Below, piece after piece: positions 41,123 through 49,320 of a stretch of 64,000 nt of DNA (positions within the stretch are counted from its first letter, which is position 1; every line of letters begins with the position of its first letter). Both the position numbers and the translations under genes were made by a program. The notes beneath the pieces are model-generated. The model searched no databases, was not told where the DNA came from, and saw only the letters and a program-made list of their open reading frames with translations. The DNA comes from Amycolatopsis sp. NBC_00345 (GTDB taxonomy: Bacteria > Actinomycetota > Actinomycetes > Mycobacteriales > Pseudonocardiaceae): NCBI RefSeq assembly GCF_036116635.1, contig NZ_CP107995.1:9858001-9922000 (forward strand), written 5' to 3'.

Positions 41123-42241
41123 TCAGGCGGCGGGCGGTGCGCAGCCCGGCGTCAGGTCCGCGACCTGCTGACCGGCCAGCAGGAACGCGCCCACGCCGTA
41201 CGCCGAGGTGTCCGTGGCCTTCGCAGCGCCCGGCCCGGACGCCTCCGGCTGGACGTAGCCCACGAAGCCGTCGGCCCGCTCCGCCTTGGTGGACAAGGCT
41301 TTCCACGCGCGGTCGACCACGGGCTTGAACCAGTGCGCGTCCAGCACGCCCGCGTTGACGCCCCAGGCGATGCCGTAGGTGAACAGCGAGGTGCCGCTGC
41401 TCTCCGGGCCGGCGTGGTCGAACGGGTTCAGCAGGTTCGTGTTCCAGAAGCCGTCCGGGCGCTGCACCAGGCTCAGCGTCGTCGCCATCTTCTTGAACAC
41501 GCGCAGGTACTCCGGGCGCCGCGGGTCGTTCGCGGGCAGGGCCTGCAGCACCTTCGTGAGCGCGGCGAGCGCCCAGCCGTTGCCGCGCGACCAGAAGTCC
41601 CGCGTGCCCGCGTCGTGGTACCAGAGGCCGGTCAGCTCGTTGAACAGGCCGTGGCCGCCGGCCTGCTTTTCGGTGTAGTGGAAGAGCTTCTGCATCGCGT
41701 CGAGCGTCGCCTCGCTCTGGTCCAGCACCCCGATGCGGGCGAACGACGGCATCGCCATGTTCAGCGCGTCCACTTTGTCCCAGTAGCCGGTGTCGCCGGA
41801 CTGGACGTGCGTCACCTCATCGGCCAGCCGCGCGCGCAGGTCGGCGAGGATCGGCGGGTCGGGGTGGAAGTAGGTGTACAGGTCGAGGTAGGCCTCGCCC
41901 GCTGCCTCGTCCCCGGCCGCGAACGGCTGGCCTGGCGTCTTCGGCAGCAGGTACTTGTTCGCCTCGCCCCACGGCAGGGTCTGGTGGTTGGACACGCCGG
42001 TGGTGCGGACCACCGCGAGGTTGCCGACGTGGAACGTCGCGTTCTGCCAGTCGGCGGGGGCGAGGTTCGTGCCGTTGGCGACCCAGTAGTCGCCCGCTTT
42101 CACCATCGCGTCGGCCACGGCGCACTGCGCTGATGGCGCTGACGGTGCGACCGGCGCGGCCGAAGCCACCGCCGGAGCCAGTCCGCCCGCCGTCACCGCC
42201 GCGGCGAGCACAGCGAAGCCACGGATTCCCGGGAAACGCAT
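41123..42241 (-). CDS. Secreted GH105/GH88-type unsaturated glycuronyl hydrolase
   Basis: 372 residues from ATG 42241; the longer frame from TTG 42259 would place the start inside GAGGAGG, which is the ribosome-binding site. Sec signal peptide (GFAVLAAAVTAGGLAPAVASA). The (alpha/alpha)6-barrel motifs WSRGNGWALAALTKVLQAL and HDAGTRDFWSRGNG match the YteR/GH105 group that splits unsaturated galacturonyl-rhamnose from pectin fragments. It follows the FadR-type gene of the arabinose-type importer operon after 100 nt, which suits extracellular pectin breakdown. Confidence 0.8.
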   Translation of the reverse strand: MRFPGIRGFAVLAAAVTAGGLAPAVASAAPVAPSAPSAQCAVADAMVKAGDYWVANGTNLAPADWQNATFHVGNLAVVRTTGVSNHQTLPWGEANKYLLPKTPGQPFAAGDEAAGEAYLDLYTYFHPDPPILADLRARLADEVTHVQSGDTGYWDKVDALNMAMPSFARIGVLDQSEATLDAMQKLFHYTEKQAGGHGLFNELTGLWYHDAGTRDFWSRGNGWALAALTKVLQALPANDPRRPEYLRVFKKMATTLSLVQRPDGFWNTNLLNPFDHAGPESSGTSLFTYGIAWGVNAGVLDAHWFKPVVDRAWKALSTKAERADGFVGYVQPEASGPGAAKATDTSAYGVGAFLLAGQQVADLTPGCAPPAA

Positions 42242-42341
42242 TTTCGGCGTCCTCCTCAAGAGCTCACGGCGGCGGAGGCCACCGGGTCCGATGGCCTCCC
42301 GGGACTATGGTTGTGCCCCACTGGGCGTGTCAAGGTGCCGT

Positions 42342-43010
42342 TCAGCGGTACTGCGCCAGGGTTTCCAGCAGCCGTGACGCCGCGTGTTCGGCGCCGTCGG
42401 CGTCCTTCGCCAGCACCTTGGTCAGCACGCGGGAATGCGCCACGAGCGTTTCGCCCGCCGGCTCCGGCGCCGCCCGCACCGCGGCCAGCACGGGCACCTG
42501 CAGCTGGGCGAACAGCGAGTTGCCCGCCGCCCGCACCAGCGCGGCGTGGAACAGCGGGTCGGCCTCGGCGAAGGCCTCGGCGTCGTCCCGTTCGACGGCG
42601 TCGGCCATCAGCCCGTAGGCCGCGGCCATCGCGGAAAGCTCGTCGGGCCGCCGGTGCCGGGCCGCGAGCCGAGCGGCCTGCGGCTCCACCAGCCCGCGCA
42701 GTTCGAGCAGATCGCCGAGGTGCCGCTGCCCGTCCGGGCCGCCGACCCGCCACGCGATCACGTCCGGGTCGATCGCGTCCCAGCGCTCGGGCGGCTGCGG
42801 CCAGGTGCCGACGCGTGGGCGCGCCGCCACCAGGCCCTTGGATTCCAGCACCCGCAAGGCTTCCCGGACCACCGTCCGGGAAGCCGAGAAGCGGCGGCCC
42901 AGGTCCTCCGGCACGATCGGCTCGCCCTCGGGGAGGCTGCCCTCGACGATCAGCCGGCCGAGCGCGTCGACGAGGCGGGCGTGCAGGCCCGCTCCTGGCG
43001 CCGCCGCCAC
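42342..43010 (-). CDS. FadR-subfamily GntR regulator
   Basis: 222 residues from GTG 43010, 1 nt after the permease stop. N-terminal winged HTH (LHARLVDALGRLIVEGSLPEGEPIVPEDLGRRFSASRTVVREALRVLESKGLV) and an FCD effector domain with metal-type residues ELRGLVEPQAARLAARH and FHAALVRAAGN. It is the last gene of the sugar-importer transcription unit and probably represses that operon when no sugar acid is bound. Confidence 0.9.
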   Translation of the reverse strand: MAAAPGAGLHARLVDALGRLIVEGSLPEGEPIVPEDLGRRFSASRTVVREALRVLESKGLVAARPRVGTWPQPPERWDAIDPDVIAWRVGGPDGQRHLGDLLELRGLVEPQAARLAARHRRPDELSAMAAAYGLMADAVERDDAEAFAEADPLFHAALVRAAGNSLFAQLQVPVLAAVRAAPEPAGETLVAHSRVLTKVLAKDADGAEHAASRLLETLAQYR

Positions 43011-43011
43011 C

Positions 43012-44058
43012 TCAGGCCGGGAGACCGACGCGGCGCTCCCCGCTGCGCAGCTGCTGCAGCACCACGGCGACCACGAGCAGCGCGCCGTGCGCCACGTTCT
43101 GCCAGAACTGGTTGATGCCCAGCCCGGACATGCCGTTGTCGAGCACGCCGAGGATGAACACCGCCAGCACGGTGGAGACGATGGATCCCTTGCCGCCCTT
43201 GAGCATCGTGCCGCCCAGCGCCGCGCCCGTGACGGCCTGCAGCTCCAGGCCCTCCGAGCCGGACGTCGGCTGGCCCGAGCCGGTGCGCGCGGTGATCAGC
43301 ACGCCCGCGATCGCCGCGACCACGCCGACGAGCGCGTAGACGCCGATGATGTAGCGGTTGATGTTGATGCCCGCCAGCCGTGCCGCCGTGTCGTTGCCGC
43401 CGATGGCGAAGATGTTGCGGCCGATGTCGGTGTACTTGAGCAGGAAGTGTAGGATCGCCGCGACGATCAGGAACACCCAGACCAGCGTCGGCAGCCCGAG
43501 CACGGTGCCCTTGGCCAGGAAGATGAACAGGTCGTCGGCGCCGGTGTAGCCCTGCGCCTTGCCGTCGGAGACGACCTGCGCGATGCCCTTGTACGTGGCG
43601 AGCGTCGCCAGTGTCGCGACCACCGGGTTGACCCGGCCGAAGATGATGATCAGGCCGTTCACCAGCCCGCACGCGATGCCGGTACCGACCGCGGCCAGCA
43701 CGCCGACCGCGGAGCTGCCGGTGGCCGTGAACGCCATCGCCGAGATCACCGACGCCAGCCCGGCCATGGAGCCGACCGAGATGTCCAGCGCGCCGAGGAT
43801 GATCACCAGCGTCTGCACCAGCGAGAGCAGGCCCATGATGGTGACCGCGCTGCCGATCAGCAGCAGGTTGTTGGTGCGGAAGAAGTTGTCGTTGAGCGTG
43901 GACAGCACGATGATCAGCACCACGAGCGTGATGATCAGGCTGCTGTTCTGCACGCCGATCCCGCTCAGCACGCGGCGGACCGGCGAGACGTGGTCCGGGC
44001 CGGGCGCGCCGGGTGTCGGCTGCTCCTGGGCGGGGCTGGGACGGGTCGGGGTGCTCAC
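43012..44058 (-). CDS. Monosaccharide ABC transporter permease (AraH/RbsC-like)
   Basis: 348 residues from GTG 44058, which shares GTGA with the ATPase stop. Pro-rich N-terminal tail of about 40 residues, then eight to ten membrane helices with the BPD_transp_2 pattern: ILGALDISVGSMAGLASVISAM, GRVNPVVATLATLATYKGIAQVVSDG, NIFAIGGNDTAARLAGININRYIIGVYAL, TGAALGGTMLKGGKGS. Single permease, homodimer expected. Confidence 0.9.
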   Translation of the reverse strand: MSTPTRPSPAQEQPTPGAPGPDHVSPVRRVLSGIGVQNSSLIITLVVLIIVLSTLNDNFFRTNNLLLIGSAVTIMGLLSLVQTLVIILGALDISVGSMAGLASVISAMAFTATGSSAVGVLAAVGTGIACGLVNGLIIIFGRVNPVVATLATLATYKGIAQVVSDGKAQGYTGADDLFIFLAKGTVLGLPTLVWVFLIVAAILHFLLKYTDIGRNIFAIGGNDTAARLAGININRYIIGVYALVGVVAAIAGVLITARTGSGQPTSGSEGLELQAVTGAALGGTMLKGGKGSIVSTVLAVFILGVLDNGMSGLGINQFWQNVAHGALLVVAVVLQQLRSGERRVGLPA

Positions 44059-45590
44059 GCGCCCACCTCCTGGATGTCTTCGGCGGCCGGCTCCGTCGCC
44101 GGGATGGCCAAGGTGAGTACGGCTTCTTCGGTCGCTTCGTCGCGGTTGAGCTCGCCCGCGACGTGGCCGGCGCGCATCACCACGATGCGGTCGGCGAGCG
44201 ACAGGACTTCGGGCAGGTCGGAGGAGATCACCAGCAGCGCGATGCCCTCGGCGGCCAGCCCGTCGATGATCCGGTAGATCTCGGCCTTCGCGCCGACGTC
44301 GACGCCGCGGGTCGGCTCGTCGAGGATCAGCAGCTGCGGGCGCCGCGCGAGCCACCGGGCGAGCACGGCCTTCTGCTGGTTGCCGCCGGAGAGCTTGCGG
44401 ACCTCCTGCTCCATCGACGGCGTCCGCACGCTCAGCTCGCGGATGTACTCCGCGACGAGTTCGCGTTCCTTCGCCCGCCGGATCACGCGGAAGCGGCGCA
44501 GCCGGTCGAGCACGGCGATGGAAATGTTGTCGCGCACGGAACGCTGCATCAGCAACGCGTCCGTCTTGCGCTCCTCGGGCGCGAAGCCGATACCGGCCTT
44601 CACCGCGTCGCCCGGGGTACGGGCCTTCAGCGGCTTCCCGTCCAGCTCCACCTTGCCCGAGCGCACCGGCAGGTCACCGACGATCGCGCGCGCCAGCTCG
44701 GAGCGCCCGGCGCCGACCAGCCCGGCCAGGCACACGACCTCACCGGCGCGGACCTGGAAAGAGATGTCGCTGACGTCGTCGGTGGTCACGTGGTCGAGCC
44801 GGAGCACGACCGCGCCGGGCTCCGCGCTCTCGCGGCGCTCCAGCGCGGACAGGTCCCGGCCGATCATCATGCGCACCAACTGGTTCTCGTCGGTCTCGCC
44901 CGCCTGCTGGACCCCGATCAGCTTGCCGTCGCGCAGCACGGCCACGCGGTCGGCGAGCTGGAAGATCTCCTTCATCCGGTGGGAGACGTAGACGACGGCC
45001 ACGCCGGAGTCGCGCAGCCGGCGGATCAGCCGGAACAGCGCCTCCACCTCGTGCTCGGACAGCGACGACGTCGGCTCGTCGAACGCGATCACGCGCGGCG
45101 GGGTGGCCGCGGTGAGCACGCGCAGGATCTCGACGAGCTGGCGCTGCGCGGCGGAAAGCCGGCTGCCGAGCGTCGCCGGGTCGAGCACGCCCTCGAAGCC
45201 GTACTCGGCCAGCGCCTCGTACGTCCGCTGGTTCAGCGTGCGGCGGTTGAACACCCGGGCGCGCGTGGGCAGCTCGCCGACGAACACGTTCTCCGCCACG
45301 GAGACGTGCGGGATGATCTCCGGCTCCTGGTAGATCACGCGCACGCCCGCGGCCATCGCGGCGCGCGGGGTGTCGAACGCGACGGGCTCGCCGTCGATGC
45401 GCAGCGTCCCGTCGTCGGGACCCTGGTCGCCGGAGAGCACCCGCAGCAGCGTCGACTTGCCGGCGCCGTTCTCGCCCATCAGCGCGAGCACCTCGCCGGA
45501 GCGGAACTCCAGCGAGACGTCGTCGAGCGCCGTCACGCCGGAGAAGCGCTTGCCGATGCCCTCAGCGGTCAGCGCGGTGGAACTGGACAT
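44055..45590 (-). CDS. Monosaccharide ABC transporter ATPase (AraG/RbsA-like, duplicated)
   Basis: 511 residues, ATG 45590. Two nucleotide-binding halves: first with Walker A GENGAGKST, signature LSAAQRQLVEI and Walker B IAFDEPTSSLS; second with degenerate Walker A GLVGAGRSE, signature LSGGNQQKAVLARWL and LLILDEPTRGVD. The degenerate second site is normal for the sugar-transporter family. Completes an importer with its neighbours. Confidence 0.95.
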   Translation of the reverse strand: MSSSTALTAEGIGKRFSGVTALDDVSLEFRSGEVLALMGENGAGKSTLLRVLSGDQGPDDGTLRIDGEPVAFDTPRAAMAAGVRVIYQEPEIIPHVSVAENVFVGELPTRARVFNRRTLNQRTYEALAEYGFEGVLDPATLGSRLSAAQRQLVEILRVLTAATPPRVIAFDEPTSSLSEHEVEALFRLIRRLRDSGVAVVYVSHRMKEIFQLADRVAVLRDGKLIGVQQAGETDENQLVRMMIGRDLSALERRESAEPGAVVLRLDHVTTDDVSDISFQVRAGEVVCLAGLVGAGRSELARAIVGDLPVRSGKVELDGKPLKARTPGDAVKAGIGFAPEERKTDALLMQRSVRDNISIAVLDRLRRFRVIRRAKERELVAEYIRELSVRTPSMEQEVRKLSGGNQQKAVLARWLARRPQLLILDEPTRGVDVGAKAEIYRIIDGLAAEGIALLVISSDLPEVLSLADRIVVMRAGHVAGELNRDEATEEAVLTLAIPATEPAAEDIQEVGA

Positions 45591-45657
45591 GTCCGACCTT
45601 CCTCAGGTCGCGGGAGATGGCGCCGGCTCGCACCGGCGCCATCACCCACGACGTCTC

Positions 45658-46683
45658 TCAGGTGCAGTTGACGCCGGCCTGCTTGAAGTTGTCCTTGTTC
45701 ACGATCTGGGTCTTCGCGATGGTCTCCGGCGGCAGCGCCTTGCCGTTCTTCACCTTGTCGAAGAGCACCTGGATCGCGGTGCGGCCGACCTCGGCGCCCG
45801 AGATGTAGAGCGAGGACTTGTTGCCGGTGGCCTTGCCCGCCGCCCAGTCCTTGCAGTCGAGGTACGCGCCGAGCCCGACGCCGATGATGTTGCCCGCCGC
45901 GACGCCGGAGTTGGCCAGCGCGGTGACCACACCGGTCTCGTTCTCGTCGTTGCAGCCCCACACCACCCAGTGCTTGACGCCCGGGTTCGAGCTGATCACG
46001 GCGCCACTGCGGTTCTGCGCGTCGACGGGGGAGTTGTCGGTGCCGACGTCGATCACCGGGACGTCCGCGCCGGCGTCCTTCTGGAAGGCGGCCTTCGCGC
46101 CGTTGACCCGGTCCGTGCAGACGGTGAGGTCCTGCTTGTACGCGCTGATGATCTTGGTGTCGGCGGCGGTCCAGCCTGACGCCTTGAACAGCTTCGCGGC
46201 CTCCTGGCCGACCGACGTGCCCATCTGCGTGCCGTTGAAGCCGACGAACGCCGCGTTCTGGCCGGAGCCGTCCTTGATCACGTCGTCGGAGGCGACCAGC
46301 GGGATGCCCGCGCTCTTCGCCTTGTCGATCACCTGCGGGCCGATCGCCTGGTCGGGCACCACGATCGCGATGCCGTTGGCGCCCTGCGCGACGGCGGCGT
46401 CCAGCTCGGTGATGGCCTTGTTGGCGTCCTGGCCGAGGTTCACCACCTTCAGGTCGGCGCCCAGCTCCTTCGCCTTCTCCTGGGCGCCCTGCGCCTGCTC
46501 GACGAAGTACTGCTGGTCACCCTGCTTCTGCAGGTAGTACAGCGTGACCTTGCCGTTGGTCGGCGCCTGCTGGGCGGGCGCGGCGGTGTCCTTGCCCGAC
46601 GAGCACCCGGCCAACACCACTCCGGCAACCAAACAACAACCAACAACGCTCCAGGTGCGCGACCTGTGCGGGTATGTGGACAT
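45658..46683 (-). CDS. L-arabinose-type sugar-binding lipoprotein (AraF-like)
   Basis: 341 residues, ATG 46683. Signal peptide with lipobox VVLAGC. Type 1 binding protein; the stretches VVPDQAIGPQVIDKAKSAGIPLVASDD, FNGTQMGTSVGQEAAKLFKASGW, GVKHWVVWGCNDENETGVVTALANSGV and QIVNKDNFKQAGV parallel E. coli AraF closely, so L-arabinose or a similar pentose is the likely ligand. First gene of a leftward operon (binder, ATPase, permease, FadR, GH105). Confidence 0.85.
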   Translation of the reverse strand: MSTYPHRSRTWSVVGCCLVAGVVLAGCSSGKDTAAPAQQAPTNGKVTLYYLQKQGDQQYFVEQAQGAQEKAKELGADLKVVNLGQDANKAITELDAAVAQGANGIAIVVPDQAIGPQVIDKAKSAGIPLVASDDVIKDGSGQNAAFVGFNGTQMGTSVGQEAAKLFKASGWTAADTKIISAYKQDLTVCTDRVNGAKAAFQKDAGADVPVIDVGTDNSPVDAQNRSGAVISSNPGVKHWVVWGCNDENETGVVTALANSGVAAGNIIGVGLGAYLDCKDWAAGKATGNKSSLYISGAEVGRTAIQVLFDKVKNGKALPPETIAKTQIVNKDNFKQAGVNCT

Positions 46684-47029
46684 CGAGCGCTCCCAAGGGG
46701 GCCGAGGACGAGTGTTGCGTACGCGTGAACTTCGAGTGACTCGTATTACAAGACACCGGATCGGGTGACGTCAACCACAGGTGGGGCAGCAGTTAGCGGA
46801 CAGATACCTACGGAGAGTGAGAGTGCCGTTCACGAATGCCAGGGAATTATCGTATTTTTTCCGGCTTGACCAGGGCGGGTCACGGCTCGCAGGTAGGCTG
46901 AAGATTCCGGTTGCTGGTGGGTTTTGTTGTTGACTTAGGTTTGATTACCGTCCGCTGTGCCTGGGCCGGGCTTCCTGTCCGGTGGACATGCGGCAGGATG
47001 TGCCGCGCAGCCGGACAAAGGGGGCGAAC
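46684..47029. other. 346-bp divergent gap between sugar operon and CapA-like gene
   Basis: The left third carries the sugar-operon promoter and a palindromic operator, annotated separately. The middle is AT-richer than average (46845-46860 contains a TATTTTTTCC run). No small gene or RNA was recognised, and I could not fix a promoter for the rightward gene with confidence. Confidence 0.4.
46733..46774 (-). promoter_or_regulatory. Promoter and operator of the arabinose-type importer operon
   Basis: Minus strand: -35 TTGACG (46774-46769), 18-bp spacer, -10 TGTAAT (46750-46745), one of the best promoter matches in the window. A perfect dyad CGAGTGACTCG (46733-46743) sits directly downstream of the -10, where a bound FadR-type repressor would block transcription. 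Confidence 0.6.
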
Positions 47030-48154
47030 ATGGCACACGCGCGCCGGAGCGCGGTACTGGCGGGCGTCGCGCTGCTGCTGGCGGGATGCTCCAGCGGTGG
47101 CGCGGTGACCGTGCCGGACACGAAGCCGGACAGCTCGGCGTCGTCCGCACCGGCTCCGCAGGACTCGTTCACGGTCGTGGCGACCGGTGACGTGCTGATC
47201 CACCCGAAGCTCACCGACCAGGCCGAGGCCGACGGGAACGGCGCCATCGACTACCGGCCGCTGCTGGCCGGGGTGAAGCCGCTCGTCTCGGGCGCGGACC
47301 TCGGGATCTGCCACCTGGAGACGCCGCTGGCGCCGGAAGGCGGGCCGTACAGCGGGTACCCGTCGTTCAGCGCGCCGCCGGAGATCGTGGACGCGCTGAA
47401 GGACACCGGCTACGACACCTGCTCCACGGCGTCCAACCACACGCTCGACCAGGGCCAGGCCGGGGTCACGCGCACGCTGGACAAACTCGACGCGGCCGGG
47501 ATGAAGCACACCGGCTCCGCGCGTTCGGCGAAGGAGGCGGACACCCCGCTGATCCTCGACGTGCACGGGGTGAAGGTGGCGCAGCTGTCGTTCGCCTTCG
47601 GCTTCAACGGAATCAAGCGCCCGGCCGGGAAACCGTGGCTGGCCAACCAGATCGACGCCGACGAGATCCTCGCCGCGGCCCGCGCGGCCAAGCAGGCGGG
47701 CGCCGAGGTGGTCATCGCGAGCCTGCACTGGGGCGTCGAATACCAGCACGACGTGACCGACGACCAGGAGAAGCTCGCGAAGGAGCTGACCGCCTCGCCG
47801 GACATCGACCTGATCGTCGGCCACCACGCGCACGTGGTGCAGCCGTTCGAGAAGGTCAACGGCAAGTGGGTCGCGTTCGGGCTGGGCAACGAAGTCGCCC
47901 GCCACGACGAGCCGCGCGGCTCCACCGAGGAGGGCACCGCCGCCCGCTTCCGCTTCACCCGCGCGAACGGGCACTGGACCGTCGACAAGGCGGAGTACGT
48001 GCCGACGCTCATCGACCTCGGCCCGCCCATCCGCCTCCGCGACCTGACCGCGGGCCCGGTCACCCCGCGCGGGCAGCAGGCCCTGACCAGCACCGACGAG
48101 GTGATCCTCTCCCGCGGCGCCGGTGACCAGGGCCTGACCCGCCCGGGCCGATGA
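47030..48154 (+). CDS. CapA-family metallophosphatase-like lipoprotein
   Basis: 374 residues from ATG 47030 (SD-like AAAGGGGG at 6 nt). Lipobox LLLAGCSSG. The PGA_cap domain shows ATGDVLIHPKL, DLGICHLETPL, TASNHTLDQG, IASLHWGVEY and LIVGHHAHVVQPFE, the metal and catalytic positions of CapA/PgsA proteins. Homologues take part in poly-gamma-glutamate synthesis, but without capB/capC neighbours a different envelope role is as likely. Family B palindromes follow its stop. Confidence 0.85.
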   Translation: MAHARRSAVLAGVALLLAGCSSGGAVTVPDTKPDSSASSAPAPQDSFTVVATGDVLIHPKLTDQAEADGNGAIDYRPLLAGVKPLVSGADLGICHLETPLAPEGGPYSGYPSFSAPPEIVDALKDTGYDTCSTASNHTLDQGQAGVTRTLDKLDAAGMKHTGSARSAKEADTPLILDVHGVKVAQLSFAFGFNGIKRPAGKPWLANQIDADEILAAARAAKQAGAEVVIASLHWGVEYQHDVTDDQEKLAKELTASPDIDLIVGHHAHVVQPFEKVNGKWVAFGLGNEVARHDEPRGSTEEGTAARFRFTRANGHWTVDKAEYVPTLIDLGPPIRLRDLTAGPVTPRGQQALTSTDEVILSRGAGDQGLTRPGR

Positions 48155-48160
48155 CTCGTG

Positions 48161-48241
48161 CCCTGAAGGCCACCTTGAGGGACCTGGATGCCCTGAAGGT
48201 GGCCTTCAGGGACCAGCATGCCCTCATGGTGGCCTTCAGGG
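48161..48241. repeat. Palindrome family B: three copies at exact 30-bp period
   Basis: Hairpin units with CCCTGAAGG-type arms start at 48161, 48191 and 48221. The second is perfect, the first has one mismatch in the right arm and the third has two in the left. Each pair of units is joined by a 9-nt spacer ending in ATG. They lie between the convergent CapA and prenyl-synthase genes. Confidence 0.8.
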
Positions 48242-48266
48242 ACCCTGGGTAGCCACTCACGGGGGG

Positions 48267-49295
48267 TCAGTGGTCCCGGCGGGTGACCAGCCTGGCGATG
48301 GCGGTGAGTTCCGCGGCGGCACGCGGGGTGGGGCCGGCGGCCGCCAGCGCGGACAGGGCGTCGGTGAGCAGGGTGTCGGCCTGGGCGCGGCTCCACTCGC
48401 GCCCGCCGGCGGAGTCCACAAGGGACGCGGCCCGCGCCAGTTGCTCCTCGGACAGCGGGGTTTCCTGCTCGTACAGCGAAGCCAGCTCCCGGGCCGCCGG
48501 GGTGCCCGACGCCAGCGCCGTCACCACCGGCAGCGACTTCTTCCGGTTCTGCAGGTCCGAGTACACCGGCTTGCCCGTCGCCGCCGGGTCGCCCCAGATG
48601 CCGAGCAGGTCGTCGACGTGCTGGAAGGCCAGGCCGAGCGAGTGGCCGAACACGCCGAGCCGCTCCACGTGCTCGCCCCGGCCGCCGACCACCAGCACCC
48701 CGAGCGTGCAGGCCACGCCGATCAGCGCGCCCGTCTTGCCCTCGGCCATCCGGACGCACTCCGCCTGCGCGACGTCGTCGCGCCGCTCGAACGCCACGTC
48801 CTCGCTCTGTCCCTCCAGCAGGTCGAGCACCGCGCGGCCGAGCAGCCGGGAGGCGTCGGGGCCGTCGGAGGCCAGCACGTCGAACGCGAGTGTCAGCAAT
48901 GCGTCACCGGCCAGGATCGCCGGGCCGGTGCCGAAGACCGTCCACGCCGTGGGTCGGTGGTGGCGCGTCTCGTCCCCGTCCATCACGTCGTCGTGCAGCA
49001 GCGAGAAGTTGTGCACCAGCTCCACGGCGACCGCGGCGGCGGCGGCGTCCGCCGGGTCGCCGCCCGACGCCTCCGCGCTCAGCAGCACCAGCGCCGGCCG
49101 CAGCGCCTTCCCGCTGCGCACGTGCACCGGCCGGCCCGTCTCGTCCCACCAGCCGAAGTGGTAACCGGCGATCTGCCGCATCGACTCGGGCAGCCGGTCC
49201 ACCGCCGCCCGCATCGACGGCTCCCACAGCGCCCGGCTCCAGCCCAGCACCTCGGCGACCTCCCGGCCCCCGGCCCGCGCGTCCACAGTTGTCAT
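48267..49295 (-). CDS. Isoprenyl diphosphate synthase, likely encapsulin cargo enzyme
   Basis: 342 residues from ATG 49295, preceded by GGTGAGGGG; longer frames start without a ribosome-binding site. Trans-isoprenyl synthase: first Asp-rich motif LLHDDVMD (no insertion), SGKALRPALVLL substrate-binding stretch, KTGALIGVAC and second motif HVDDLLGIWGD. Phe sits five residues before the first Asp, a position where bulky residues shorten the product, so C15-C20 diphosphates are likely. No disordered N-terminal cargo-loading extension is present. It is the last gene of the encapsulin operon, 25 nt after the second shell gene. Confidence 0.85.
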   Translation of the reverse strand: MTTVDARAGGREVAEVLGWSRALWEPSMRAAVDRLPESMRQIAGYHFGWWDETGRPVHVRSGKALRPALVLLSAEASGGDPADAAAAAVAVELVHNFSLLHDDVMDGDETRHHRPTAWTVFGTGPAILAGDALLTLAFDVLASDGPDASRLLGRAVLDLLEGQSEDVAFERRDDVAQAECVRMAEGKTGALIGVACTLGVLVVGGRGEHVERLGVFGHSLGLAFQHVDDLLGIWGDPAATGKPVYSDLQNRKKSLPVVTALASGTPAARELASLYEQETPLSEEQLARAASLVDSAGGREWSRAQADTLLTDALSALAAAGPTPRAAAELTAIARLVTRRDH

Positions 49296-49320
49296 CGTCG
49301 TCCCCTCACCGGTGCCGGGC

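Noticed and set aside
48161..48241. Three 30-bp-period units considered as a CRISPR or iteron array
   Set aside because: Each unit is itself a palindrome with 9-nt joiners, and the same unit recurs at 39110-39160; no cas or replication gene is nearby.
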